Shown here: positions 10,771 to 21,229 of the stretch, piece by piece
How the letters are laid out: every line of letters starts with the position of its first letter
Position numbering within the stretch: position 1 is the stretch's first letter
Program-made: the position numbers and the translations under genes
Assembly: GCA_029532415.1 (NCBI GenBank)
Contig: JAQOTA010000050.1
Span: 2,666,001 to 2,730,000 of the forward strand
Length of the DNA stretch: 64,000 nucleotides
From: Marasmius tenuissimus
Lineage: Eukaryota; Basidiomycota; Agaricomycetes; Agaricales; Marasmiaceae
Reading direction: 5' to 3'
The notes under the pieces: generated by a model
Told to the model about the DNA's origin: nothing
Database searches by the model: none
What the model saw: the letters and a program-made list of their open reading frames with translations, nothing else

Positions 10771-11400
10771 GGATTTATCGGGGAGACGGCATAATGTTTC
10801 ACTGCATTGCGAGTTAAGATCTCCTTTAACTTGGGCTTACGGGACATGCTGGAATTCCTTAGTAAACATGAAGGGAGTATTTTGTGTGGAATTTGAGTGT
10901 CAGGTTGCATAGTCAGTCAATTTGGATTGTCTTTGTGTCCTGGCCATGGTTGACTAAAAGGATCCTAGTGACGATCTTTCAAGGTTCCTTCTTGAGAAAC
11001 GGGGAGAGAAATTTGGAGGGGGGCTTTGATCGATTGATTGAAATATAAGACATAGAACAAATGAGGAAGGGAGCAGTCCAATGCGACCCTGAACACATTG
11101 ATTGTGGTGGTTGAGGCTAAAGTTCAGAAGTGCATCCATCACGTTTCTCCACCGGCATGACATGTCACTCCCACCCTCTCCCGCCCTGGTCACTGACCTC
11201 CAAGAACTGCGCTTGGACAGAAGCCAAAGGCAGCAAGATTATCTGCGGCCCTCTTCGTATGCCTTCTGCTCCATCAGTTTCCTATCGTCATCGAAGCAGG
11301 AATCACAGGAGAGCGTTCTGGGAGGAGTGCTGGTTAGAAGGATGGATCAGAACAATCGGCACTGAAGTGAAGGTGTGTTAGTGACCCTTGGCCATTTTCA
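10771..11400. other. intergenic, nothing recognised
   Basis: Short overlapping frames only; no domain, repeat or RNA gene seen. Confidence 0.4.
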
Positions 11401-11409
11401 AAGCTGACA

Positions 11410-11997
11410 GTGGTATTGGGCGACCCAGGCATTCAACATGAAGGATCTGTAGCCTATCTTACAACAGGAGACGAAGTTGTGTCTCGGAACGTTAGCATGC
11501 ATGAAGTAGTGAATTTGGGGGTTCACTATCATCCGCCAGCATACCACCCGAATCATTATCAGGCTACCTGTAACATTGCATGGTATCTATCACCACTAGC
11601 AAAGTCCACTATGACACCTCCCCTCCCTGTTCAATCTGAAGGTATTCACTCCTCGCATTTCATTCCGCCAGCACCTGCCACTGCACGATGCGACCTGGCA
11701 AAACATCACGGTCCTACCTCATTATCGACCGCCACAGTACCTGGGAGGCCGCTTGATTTTTTCCAGAAAATCAGTGTATATCATGGGAGGAAAAATATAG
11801 ACACCACCCTCGATGGCCTTGTATTCTCTATTGTTGAGTGCCTGAATGCTCACCAGCACTTTCGTGAAGTGCTTGACCTGTATCCTGGCCTCCACCTCGA
11901 TGCAGGCTCTTCCTCCAATCATTGGCAGCATGCACTTGAGCCTTTTACGAAACGTCTTTGCCTATCGTTCTACTCAGTTCTGCAGCAGAGGCTATAG
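11410..11997 (+). CDS. hypothetical ORF, 195 codons, weak
   Basis: An uninterrupted frame from ATG to TAG. The product is His- and Pro-rich with no signal peptide, membrane segment or domain that I know. No paralogue in the window supports it, and the sequence upstream (possible acceptor near 11410) does not join in frame to a convincing exon. It could be a fragment of a decayed gene or chance; it is listed because of its length in a stop-rich region. Confidence 0.2.
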   Translation: MVLGDPGIQHEGSVAYLTTGDEVVSRNVSMHEVVNLGVHYHPPAYHPNHYQATCNIAWYLSPLAKSTMTPPLPVQSEGIHSSHFIPPAPATARCDLAKHHGPTSLSTATVPGRPLDFFQKISVYHGRKNIDTTLDGLVFSIVECLNAHQHFREVLDLYPGLHLDAGSSSNHWQHALEPFTKRLCLSFYSVLQQRL

Positions 11998-12660
11998 TCA
12001 AGCATGGCTGGTGATTGATGTCTCAATGCGGTCAAAGAAGTCTCTTTGTGGGTGACATTCCTCATCATTCAGATGCTCGCTCTTGGGCATCACATTCACT
12101 AACTTGACGTTGGGGATGGGCTTACTTGCTCTGTGATCACCACAGTCAGCGGAGGATATTATGGTATGATGCGTCTCGACTCTCCCCCTTCTGTGCCATT
12201 GATCCCGTCTTGATTACTTCTCATTGTAGCTCGCCCGCCTGACACCGCCTGTAACACGGAGCATAGTCACGGTAAGTAGTACTTCATCGGACATCCATCT
12301 TCTCTCAAACTTAACCTACTCATATCAGCGCCCCGGAGCGAAATTTGCTCGGAAATCCTGAATGGAGTGAGCTGTTCGGAGCTTCAGCTTCAGCCGTTAT
12401 TGTTGGCCTTTGAGGAGTGAGTTTGCTGTCCCGGACTACAGGCTAAATGGATGGATGTCCCCTAGAACAAAAAGCGTTAAGGGTGAGTTTTCATGTTCTC
12501 TCACGACCAGACCTTTGTGAGGTGTTTAACCAGACGTCAGTGTGTTGGCGAAGCCGCCATGGGTTTGCTATAGAATAGTAAATCCATAGCCTATAGCAGC
12601 AGACGAAATACAGAGAGCCATCAGCATGCGTATGGTTAGGATAAACCTATAACATCAGGT
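11998..12660. other. intergenic, nothing recognised
   Basis: No open frame with protein-like character and no repeat noticed. Confidence 0.4.
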
Positions 12661-12664
12661 AAAA

Positions 12665-13740
12665 AGCAGAGATGAACTTCGTATAAATAATGTTGCCATC
12701 CAAGGTCTTGAAATTGAATGGAGGAGGCTTCCCCACGTTGTTGTTGGTCAAGCGATACAGTTCCTCCCCAGTTTCATATGTTACGAGTCCATTGAGATCA
12801 TCGTACACACACCCATTCAAAACAAGAACAGCTCTGAACTGACCCTACCTTACTGTCAAAGAGGTTGTGCGGCTCCACAACCATTTTGTTTTGGTCGCAC
12901 AAACATCCTCCCAGATTCCCTTCACCCAGTCCTCGAAGGGCGGATCTGAGATTTCCTGTCCATCCTCGTAGCGGCAAATGATCCAAGCCGAAACGTACAA
13001 GAGCAATTCCAGGTCAAACCTGGTTCGATGTTGCAGAGGTTGATCATCATTCGGCGAAGGCTTTGCCAGTAGGTCTGCAGCAATGAAGGGCTTCGTTCCA
13101 GTCTTGTCATGAGTCTAGTTCTTTGAGTTTGTCAAGGAAAGAAGCTAGAACATAATTGTTGACAACCCCATATGTCCTGCCATCTTTCTTGCAGTATCAG
13201 TTATATTAATCTATTGACGTTGAGATCTTGATGCACGATCTTGGCGATCTCAACCAGCCATTTGTGACCTGTGAAAGGAGAGAGAAGAGCTAAACGGCGA
13301 CCGGCCAAAAAGCGACAACAATATACGCACAACAAATAGTATCTTCAAACGCCGTTGCCAATGCTAACTTCTTCAGTTGGGTGATAGGGTACAACTTCTC
13401 CATGGTCCCGTAGTGCAAGTCCCTACGCTCTGACTGACCACCAGAACGGCCTCAGTGGGCCGACAGCATCATTGAGGATACGGTGAGCCACATAATCAAG
13501 AAACATTCTCACCTACTAATTTTCGCCCTCGTATCCCAGGCCACCACATTCTTGCTGAATCCCCAATGGCGCACGCATAGCACAGACCGGGTATATGCCC
13601 AGTTGAACCTGTACCTGTAACACGCGCAACAGCTCCAAACCCGGTAGAGCAGAATAGTGTTCTCATATACAAGAAAGTTTGGTCTGTAGAATTTTCAGAG
13701 TGAGTAAGAAAAACTTGTGGAAAGCTTCTCACACGCTACT
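12665..13740 (-). pseudogene. FunK1-type fungal protein kinase relic
   Basis: Minus-strand frames show, in order, H-K-W-L-V-E-I-A-K-I-V-H-Q-D-L-N (about 13262-13215), which aligns with the catalytic loop of FunK1 kinases (their usual H-R-D becomes H-Q-D); T-H-D-K-T-G-T-K-P-F-I-A-A-D-L-L (about 13115-13065), matching the R-T-G-T-x-P-F-M-A activation segment; and F-D-L-E-L-L-L-Y-V-S-A-W-I-I-C-R-Y (about 13015-12975) followed by P-P-F-E-D-W-V-K-G-I-W-E-D, the conserved block after it. Frames shift between blocks and stops intervene, and the N-lobe upstream cannot be traced confidently. FunK1 kinases are a large family of uncertain role in mushroom genomes. The identification rests on motif order recalled from the family, not on a search. 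Confidence 0.55.
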
Positions 13741-15311
13741 TACCATTTCCGAGAGGATGCTCCAGTGTCCATATACATCCAGTTCCTGATAGATATCGGT
13801 GCCTTTGTCTAACAGTGTAGCTGGAGATTGCTTGCAAATGAGTGCTGGAGGTCAGGAAATGAGAGCGTTTCTCACCTTAGAAACCATCAGAGATTGAGGC
13901 GATGTGGCTGGTTCCTATAATTCTGACATCGTATGGGAGTGTAGAGATGAGCCTAACTCGTCTATTGCACTTTGCCTGCTTCTCCTGGGATGTAGCTGGT
14001 TCTTTTGTTAATCTTTAGGCGAGGGTAGGGTGATTCCAGGCAAGGATGCAGCCCACTCAATGAACCGATGGAACGGGCCAGTGAACGTGGATGAGCTACC
14101 AATCGGGACTCAGGAGCAAGGTTGGTTGTGTGTTGTGAAGCCATAATCGGCCACACTCTCTGAACAAGTAGTGAGTGGTGCTTAAAAAAATAGGCGAATT
14201 TTCAACACCACCTTCGTTTGGACTCCGTTCAAAGCTACGGTTTCGATGAGCATCCCCACTTTCGCCTTCGAGTTTCAGTCTCCCTTGCATTCAAGAGGAA
14301 TCTACCTTCTGAACAACAGGTTTTGAATTGACATTGTTTTGAGGCCGTGGATATCCCATTGGCCTTGTCAACAGTCTGTAAGAATATCAGCAACAACAGA
14401 AAAACACAAGCTTTATCACACACCTATTCAATTGTCTTCACCTGCGAAGCGCAACTGTTCTCGAGGTTAAGTAACAGCGAATGGTGACGAAGGGCAACGA
14501 GTGTTGAAGTTGAAGAAGGGATCCAGAATCTGGATCCAAACCTGAAGCTGAAGTTCAGGCATTCTGATTCGGCTGATGAACATCACCAGACCGGCGCTTA
14601 TGACCTCTTCTACTCCAACAACGACGTTCTTGCTCCCATGCATCTCGTTCTGGCGCATGCCTAAAGACATACTCTCCGTGTGCTTTGATTTAAACCCAGG
14701 CCCCAGGAACATCTTGTTATGAGATACTCTCTTGCACTTCCTCCTAAGGCTCCTGCTGCCATTATTGACAAAGTTCACGACCAACGATTAACCGCGTAAC
14801 CTGGACGTTAGCAATCCTCAAGTGGGTGTTCTCATTGTACAAAACAGCCTTCTATTCACAGTCTACAAGGAAAAAATAGGGAAGATGTACTGTTCTGTCA
14901 AATACTTTGACCAGTGCGAGGCTATTGGCAATCACAAGAGGATGAACCATGGATCAGGATGGGTTCAGATCCTAAAATCTGGACTTGGGTCGACAACCGG
15001 GTGAAAGATAAGTTGGGGATGAAGACTTGATTCGATATTCCGAAACAATCCAACGGGCCTATGTTGCATGAACATTCTCTTTCAAGTTACCGGCAACCGA
15101 CGAAGGCAATGCCATCGCAAAATAGCACAGGCTATATGGTGTACGTGATTATCTTAATTTACTGGAATTGAACAGCACTGAAACAGTGATACTACAGGTA
15201 CTACGAGATCTATGAGTATGGTCTTTCTGTGCTGGGAGAGCTCGGGAAGAGATTGAATGAGAGAACCGAGGCGAGTTTTGCCCTGTAGGCAACTATGACT
15301 GGCGGCTTCAA
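13741..15311. other. intergenic with a small relic shared with 40.7 kb
   Basis: A short plus-strand stretch at about 14590-14640 (T-G-A-Y-D-L-F-Y-S-N-N-D-V-L) closely resembles minus-strand sequence at about 40720-40680 (S-G-A-Y-D-L-L-Y-S-N-I-D-V-L). The two neighbourhoods look like fragments of one decayed gene that I cannot name. Nothing else was recognised. Confidence 0.4.
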
Positions 15312-16176
15312 TCAGAAGCTGGCATCTCCCCGAGACGCTCGGCGGCAGGGCCTCCTTTGATCTGGGCGTCGATGTCGCTGAAGGTCACCGTTCGAAAAGA
15401 AGGCCCGTCCACATCGATTGCATACGATTGGTCTCTCTCCGGTATGCACGCGAGTGTGATCTACCAGTGGAAACTTCAACGTGAGTAACTGACATTCACT
15501 CAAGAGAATAAAAGGCTCACATCGCAAGTTATGCCGTGAAGTAAACCCTTGGGATGTACATCCAAGAACATTGCAGAAGTAGAGTCGAGCTCGGTGTGCT
15601 CCACTGCAGCGCCGCGCTGTCGATGCCTGTGTAATTGCGAGAGACCCTACGGGACGGTGACCATCGCTAGTATTGTCGGAAGAGCAATCTGTGGGGTCAT
15701 GGTGAAAGCCAGACCCCAAGATCTCGAGAGGATCACCATCGACTATCGCCTGGCGGATGGGGTATAAAACCCCAATCTTGTGGGTGTTGTCAAAATCGTT
15801 GAGGATGGTTGGTGACAAGCTTTGGGAGAAAGGGTGTGGAGAATAGCCCGAGGTATATTGGCCTGAGCTTGGTACATTAGGACTACAAGAGAAAGGTGGT
15901 GAATTGACAATCTTGACCTCAGAATGAATATGACTGACTTGTAATCGCTAAGGGTGTGGTTGAGCGACAGTACTCAAAGGAAGATCGGATCATTGGACTC
16001 GTCGATAGACCCAATTGCAACTTCTGGAGCGTGCGGAATTTGCTGACTTTCCATGAAATGAACCAGTGGCTGGTGCAAGGGTACTGGCACTAAGGCATCA
16101 TTAGTGGTCATGGTTGGCGCATGAAGCGTCTGATTAGCATTTTCGTGTAGACTGTAAAATGTGTTGCGACAACGGG

Positions 16177-16960
16177 TGTTACATCCATGCATCTTACCCT
16201 GGTCTATCTCACCTAGTCACGTCACACTTGGCTAGTCACATCACTTCCAGACCTATCCCGGGTATTTCCAGGCTATTATTCTAGTCCATTCCAACACTAT
16301 TCCATCCCCGGCACTCAACCTTCACTTCCGCACTTCAGTCTCTCACACCAAGTCCATCCCCGGAACCTCCACCACTTCCGCCTCCGCTTCCGGGACTACT
16401 TCCATTCTTCATTCTGACTTATTCTTCATTCTGACTTATTCTGACTTACTTATCTCCGACTTCCGAGATATTCCCACGCTCACTTATTCTATTCATATCT
16501 TCATTCCATCACACACTTATTCATTTTCGGTTCATTTCCCTTCCGGTACATTTCTCCCCGTGTTTGACTTCCATATGATACATCAACCTTTCCCACACTT
16601 GACTCACTTATGATTCATTCATTTACTATAGCCCTATATAAGCTCTATACTTCTATCCTGTATCTGGAAGACTCGAAATCATAAGAATCAACCAGAATCA
16701 ACCTGAATCAACCAGGATCAACCAGGATTCACCTGGATACTTCTCTATTATGTCTTTCCTTCTCTCTCGCAACTTGTCCTCTTAGTCTAGTAGAAGGACA
16801 GCTCAGTTCATGGTGCTGTTGGCGGAACCTTCAGCTACTGTCTGCTCTAGATCCGTTGCTCCCACACTCCTTCATCTTATCTCTTTCCTATCCATCTATC
16901 CGACAGCATATAAAATCCCATATCTTATCTTATCCCTATCCGATCCGCACGATCCTAACA
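16177..16960 (+). mobile_element. solo LTR, 784 bp, inserted in an intron of ZnF copy B
   Basis: It begins TGTTAC and ends CTAACA, with perfect 5-bp inverted ends TGTTA/TAACA, and is flanked by the exact 5-bp target duplication ACGGG (16172-16176 and 16961-16965). A TATATAAG box lies near 16633, so the LTR reads on the plus strand, antisense to the host gene. No gag, pol or primer-binding site is attached, so it is the product of LTR-LTR recombination. Confidence 0.92.
16685..16734 (+). repeat. five-unit 10-bp tandem repeat inside the solo LTR
   Basis: Five consecutive decamers of the form GAATCAACCA with few changes, just downstream of the LTR TATA box, in the expected transcribed (R/U5) part. 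Confidence 0.8.
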
Positions 16961-17596
16961 ACGGGAAGACTTGGTTGTTTGTCATTGGCCATCGGGATAC
17001 TGGCGGAACAACTCACATTGGGCTGATAAGGTTCCCAGCATACACTAGGGGCACAGGAGCGAGATCAGAGAGCAGATATGGGTTGTAGATGTCGGCAGGG
17101 TCTCCGCACCCGCGGTCTACAAGCACGTTGGCATGAGTAAGTTCATCTGAAGTGGGACCAAGTGTAACCTTCGGAACCTGCTGAGCCTGCTGAGTGTCGA
17201 CTGGCTGGGGTGAGGGATGCGGCATGACAACGTCAACAGTCATCGTGTGGATGTTCAAGGCACCTCCAGGCGTATTGAACCAGGCCCTTCGAGGTTTCAA
17301 CCAGAAATGAGCACAATGTGATACAGTGGCAAACAGAGGTGAAATGACTCTGAACTCACGTTGGGCGCGAACATTCCCCTCCGGTGAACTCAAGTGGTAC
17401 CGAAGGGGAACCGGAGGTAGGGCCACGGTACACATGCCTCTGATATCTAGTTGGGTCGGCGGAAGTACTACACCAAGTGAAGGTGAGCAAAAATTTGCCA
17501 TATCCTGGGAGCACGACTCACCAGTCGTTTCTATTTGATTTCATGATGTAGAAACAAAAAGGGCACTACCTTATGATGAGTGGATTGTGCGGGCAT

Positions 17597-17604
17597 CTTT
17601 TATA
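17597..17604 (-). promoter_or_regulatory. TATA box of ZnF copy B
   Basis: TATAAAAG followed by ATG (context C-T-C-TATAAAAGATG), about 53-60 bp before the start codon at 17544. The same sequence stands at the same distance in copy D. Confidence 0.6.
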
Positions 17605-18795
17605 GAGACACTGAAGCCAGGGAACTCAAACAGGATGCACTCCCCCAGTAGACCCAAAACGGAACGATAGTAATGACATCAATTCAAAAGTTGTCTTTTT
17701 ACGTCTTCTGTGGCATACCACAAGTCGTTTCATGTCTTGTGTCTTGTGGATACACTATATTATGTCTGGATCAGATTGGCTATGAATAATTTACAACAGC
17801 AGATATGATGAACATTATGGGTATCAGGGGCCAGGGCAGAGCGAGCGCCGGGATGGAAGGGAATCTCATTTGCAGTGAATTCCGTCAGGTCAACGCGATC
17901 CTCGTATATGTTCAGCGGCTGTCCGGTATTACTGCAGATTATCCAATACATTCCTGCTCGTATCTCGTATTTCTGTCTGTACTCAGAATTTCTGGTGACT
18001 GGTTGCAGGTTTCGTCAACCGTCTGAACCCGACTACTCTCGTCTGGTCTCACCTACACCTGGCGCTGAGTTTCACTGGGGTGTTCAAACCCAGTTGGCAC
18101 ATGCCAACGAACTCATGACATGCCAGAGAGAGAAAGCACGTAATTCTAGTCCACCGCATAGTCCAGATTACTTTACGTGTGATTGCCATCACTGAGAAGC
18201 TCGAGCTTCAAACATTGACATCTGGAACAAGGGTACCAAATCCTCAGTTGCTCAGCCCGACTTGAGAATAACTTTCAGGAAACACTCGCAATATGGGCCA
18301 ACAAGAGAATTGAGTAGATTTACTCTATCGTTGCTTCCATCACGGAAAATATCTGACGCCTGTGCCTAGTTTATTGTACATTACTCACGACGATATAAAG
18401 ATAGATTCCAATTCAGTACTTGGCGGCGGTTTTTGCTATTCAGGTGCTGTGAGCTTGTCTCATCTAGTAACGAAGGCATACACATCCTGGGATGACCATG
18501 TACATGGATAGATTTCTTAGACAATCATCCTTCAGTCCAATGCCTCGACCTTCTGCGCTCGCGTTCCCATCATTGCCAAGAAAGACGACGGGAAAGGTAA
18601 CAATGTCTATGTTTGTTCATATGATCAAAGTGTGCCATTGCGCGACATGTCAACGATGGGCGCGATGGTATTTGGCATGTTTTCAAAAAACCGGTAGCGT
18701 GGTCTTTGGAACAAGTCCGCAAAGGTGATTTTACGTTTTAGAGCCATGCACAGTGTGGGCACTGGGAACCGAATCTCCGAATACCGTGCATTCTT
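17605..18795. other. intergenic, nothing recognised
   Basis: Short frames on both strands without domains, repeats or splice support. Confidence 0.4.
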
Positions 18796-19119
18796 TCACA
18801 GGACAGCATTCACGGAATGACCTGGTATTGGTTGGTGCATGAGAAGTTGAGAGTAAAGGAAGTTCATTGTGCCACTCAAGTACTCACAAGTCATCAGGAA
18901 AAAATCAACGATCTCTTGATAGACAAGTGCGGAATTCCTCCATTTCCTGAAAAGGCTCTCCCAGCATGTGTCTTGTAACCGGGGTCTGGACACAGGACTG
19001 GGAGAAGTCATGGTGATAGAAGGTGGATCGATTTGCTGCAGTTCAACATTTGTGGCGGCTTCGAGAGACACTGATAGGGAGAAATCTTCCAGCCAGAAAG
19101 AAGTTTGGTGGAGGAGCAA
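18796..19119 (-). CDS. hypothetical short ORF, weak
   Basis: A 107-codon frame whose middle (about residues 40-75, W-E-S-L-F-R-K-W-R-N) looks protein-like, and which contains a possible donor (TT|GTGAGTACTTG) before its end, so it could be an exon of a larger gene. No family recognised and no paralogue in the window. Confidence 0.2.
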   Translation of the reverse strand: MLLHQTSFWLEDFSLSVSLEAATNVELQQIDPPSITMTSPSPVSRPRLQDTCWESLFRKWRNSALVYQEIVDFFLMTCEYLSGTMNFLYSQLLMHQPIPGHSVNAVL

Positions 19120-19964
19120 AAGGCGCCCACTATGCTATGAGGATACGGCGCCTAGGCCATTTGGTTTCAGCTCCCTGTCAAAAGTGAGCTGATGAAGTAT
19201 CGTCAAGGAACTACCTACAAGCCAAGTGACTAAGTACTCCCGAGGGCCGACAGCCATCTTTGTGGTAATTTCTGAAAGAAAGATAGCTCATGTATTCGGC
19301 GTTCATTGTTCACCTCGATAGTTGCTATTTCATAGACATGCAGGCATGCTTGATACTTCTAGTCTGGGTTTACCTGTGCCCTCTTGTGCCTTTCACAACA
19401 CTGGTTGCCTTTTAGAGAAATTAGGGCCCAGAGGTGTTTTCAGGAAGGGGAATGTGTAATCCAGATGAGCGGTAATGAGGGTGGGTGTCGGTACACCTGA
19501 TTCAATTTGTGTTGTCCCAGAATCATATTCATGGACATGACTCCTCAGGTGCCAAGAGGGTAGACAGCAGATGCTGTTAGTTCTGCCCTGCTCGTAGCTA
19601 CTAGATCGCGGATAGACTGATAGAGTCCGAACGATTGGAGCATTTGGGCGTCGAAACAAAAGCGAGCGTATCGTTGGTAGAACAGGGCTCAGTTGTCATT
19701 TAACGAGAATGTATGGGTACAAGAGCCTGAGGCACAACAATTATGGTATAATACCATCAGTGCGCCAATACCAACTATTTGCAAGTTTTGAGATGACGCA
19801 GCCAGCTGATGCCGAGAATTAGGCCTGTAACCGACCCCTCACAAGAAAAGTTGTTGTTCATTGACGGGTCGGTCACAGGTCTAGCCGGGAATACCTTGAT
19901 GGAATAGAGGGGACATACTATTCAAGCAGAGACAGCAGTCCAGGAGGGATCACGGTTGCGGTTG
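19120..19964. other. intergenic with a 14-bp-arm hairpin
   Basis: Near 19825-19880, CCTGTAACCGACCC pairs with GGGTCGGTCACAGG across about 30 bases (one mismatch). No gene was recognised. Confidence 0.35.
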
Positions 19965-20386
19965 TCATGAAGTTGGCACATTATGTGATTGTTTCAGGAC
20001 CAGCACAGCTTGTCGACCAGGATTCCTTTTGCAACCCGTGGCCATATTCCTAGTCATTGCAAGCAGCGACGACAGCAGCCTTTGAGAAGACGGTATTGGC
20101 AAGCGAAGGGCGACAAAAGGGAGCAGTGCGGATGAAAATTTTGCCGAGGTGTGTCGTGTATAATGGCCTCGGTGCATTTGGAACCTTACGAGACATCTTC
20201 GACATTCATACACATTGTCAAGTCCCAAAATCTTCGTAGGTTGTGAGCGTTGGACGTATAATATTCCTATGCTGATGAGCTGAAACATGTGCATTTGAAT
20301 CGTCAGCGCAGTATTCGAATGAGAAAGAAAAGAGGGGCGTACCATATCATCCAACCGGCCAAACTTTCAAGAGCTTTTGAACGACT
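19965..20386 (-). pseudogene. SDR relic 3, truncated next to a solo LTR
   Basis: Minus-strand frames give W-D-L-T-M-C-M-N-V-E-D-V (near 20215), G-S-K-C-T-E-A-I-I (near 20170) and M-T-R-N-M-A-T-G-C (near 20050). These are colinear with W-D-L-T-M-R-I-N-V-K-G-V, G-S-K-H-A-I-A and M-T-R-E-M-A-M-V-H of the intact SDR. The upstream exon that would carry the cofactor motif is absent; the 5' side meets the solo LTR at 20392. Confidence 0.6.
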
Positions 20387-20391
20387 CTATC

Positions 20392-20910
20392 TGTTGAACA
20401 TGATGGATATCATGTGATACACTGTTGACGTGTTGTTTACGCGTCACACTATTTATAGAGCTACGCCTCTAGAACACTTGCGTCCTCATGCAAGTACTAC
20501 GTCTCTGTCTACGTATCTTACTACGTATCTAGTAGTTTCATCATATATGACACTATAGACAGTCGCTATCCAATAGCATAAGTAGAGCCTTCAATACATG
20601 AGGCAAACACGACTATGCTCACCAAGCATACTACCATTCATGGTAGAAGTACTTACACAGTACTAATGTCTTTTACGCCTTTAGGGCCGAATACCTACTT
20701 CTAGTAGTAGTTTCAGTTAGTGTAATACTCATTACATGTACCAGAAACTTATGTATAAAAGACTGGACAAAAGGCCTTAAGCCTCAGGACAATCTACTCG
20801 ATTATCACCTCTTCTCAAGCATCTCAAGACTACAAGAACACTCTGTGTATTACCCATGTGAGGTTTACTTCGTTATACCCACTGTGCACTTTAACTATGC
20901 TGGCTCATCA
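20392..20910 (+). mobile_element. solo LTR, 519 bp, with 5-bp target duplication
   Basis: It begins TGTTGA and ends TCATCA and is bounded by the exact direct repeat CTATC (20387-20391 and 20911-20915). TGTATAAAAGACTGG near 20752 gives a TATA box on the plus strand about 150 bp before the end. No internal element sequence is attached. It is unlike the 16177 LTR by eye, so a second retrotransposon family is represented. Confidence 0.92.
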
Positions 20911-20989
20911 CTATCAATGATTGTTTACTTTGTCTTCGGAGAAGAGTGAAAATTACGGGTGGCAGGGGAGAGAGAAACGAACGTGCTGA

Positions 20990-21206
20990 CACTAGGAAAA
21001 AGATACCACGTTGGATGCATTTTCGAAACTCGAAAATAGAATCAACAGCCTAAATATTTGATTTTGCGGATATTCAGGCAAAATTCAAAATTTGCAATTG
21101 ATTACGCCAACTTTTCACTGCGTTTTCGCTATAGCAAGTATTTAGAATGTTTTTTGCATTTTTGGGTTGGGCAAAAGGCATATAACGTAGTAATTTTTTC
21201 CTAGTG
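20990..21206. mobile_element. CACTA-type MITE, 217 bp
   Basis: The terminal inverted repeats start CACTAGGAAAAA and end TTTTTTCCTAGTG, and similarity continues about 10 bp further in (TAC-ACGTT). The 3-bp target duplication TGA (20987-20989 and 21207-21209) is exact. CACTA ends with a 3-bp duplication define the CACTA (EnSpm) superfamily. The A+T-rich interior has no ORF, so it is a non-autonomous miniature element that needs a transposase from elsewhere. Confidence 0.88.
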
Positions 21207-21229
21207 TGATTGGTCTCTGTGCTTCCTGA

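Larger units (their letters stand above)
15312..17544 (-). pseudogene. ZnF family copy B, one in-frame TGA and a solo LTR in intron 3
   Basis: The full six-exon plan is present: ATG 17544, an 8-residue first exon, then exons ending in the same phases as copy D, finishing at TGA 15312. The finger exons read Y-F-C-N-V-L-G-C-T-S-Q-G-F-T-S-R-H-N-L-R / Y-H-T-R-V-H-T-G-E-R and then C-N-R-C-G-R-A-F ... H-R-R-P-D-Q-R-R-P-C. Two lesions are visible. A TGA near 15975 (F-L-stop-V, where copy D has F-L-Q-V) truncates the protein before the fingers. Intron 3 holds a 784-bp solo LTR (16177-16960); without it the intron would be about 76 bp. The reading frame beyond the TGA is intact through both fingers, so loss is recent, or the base is a sequence error. 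Confidence 0.82.
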
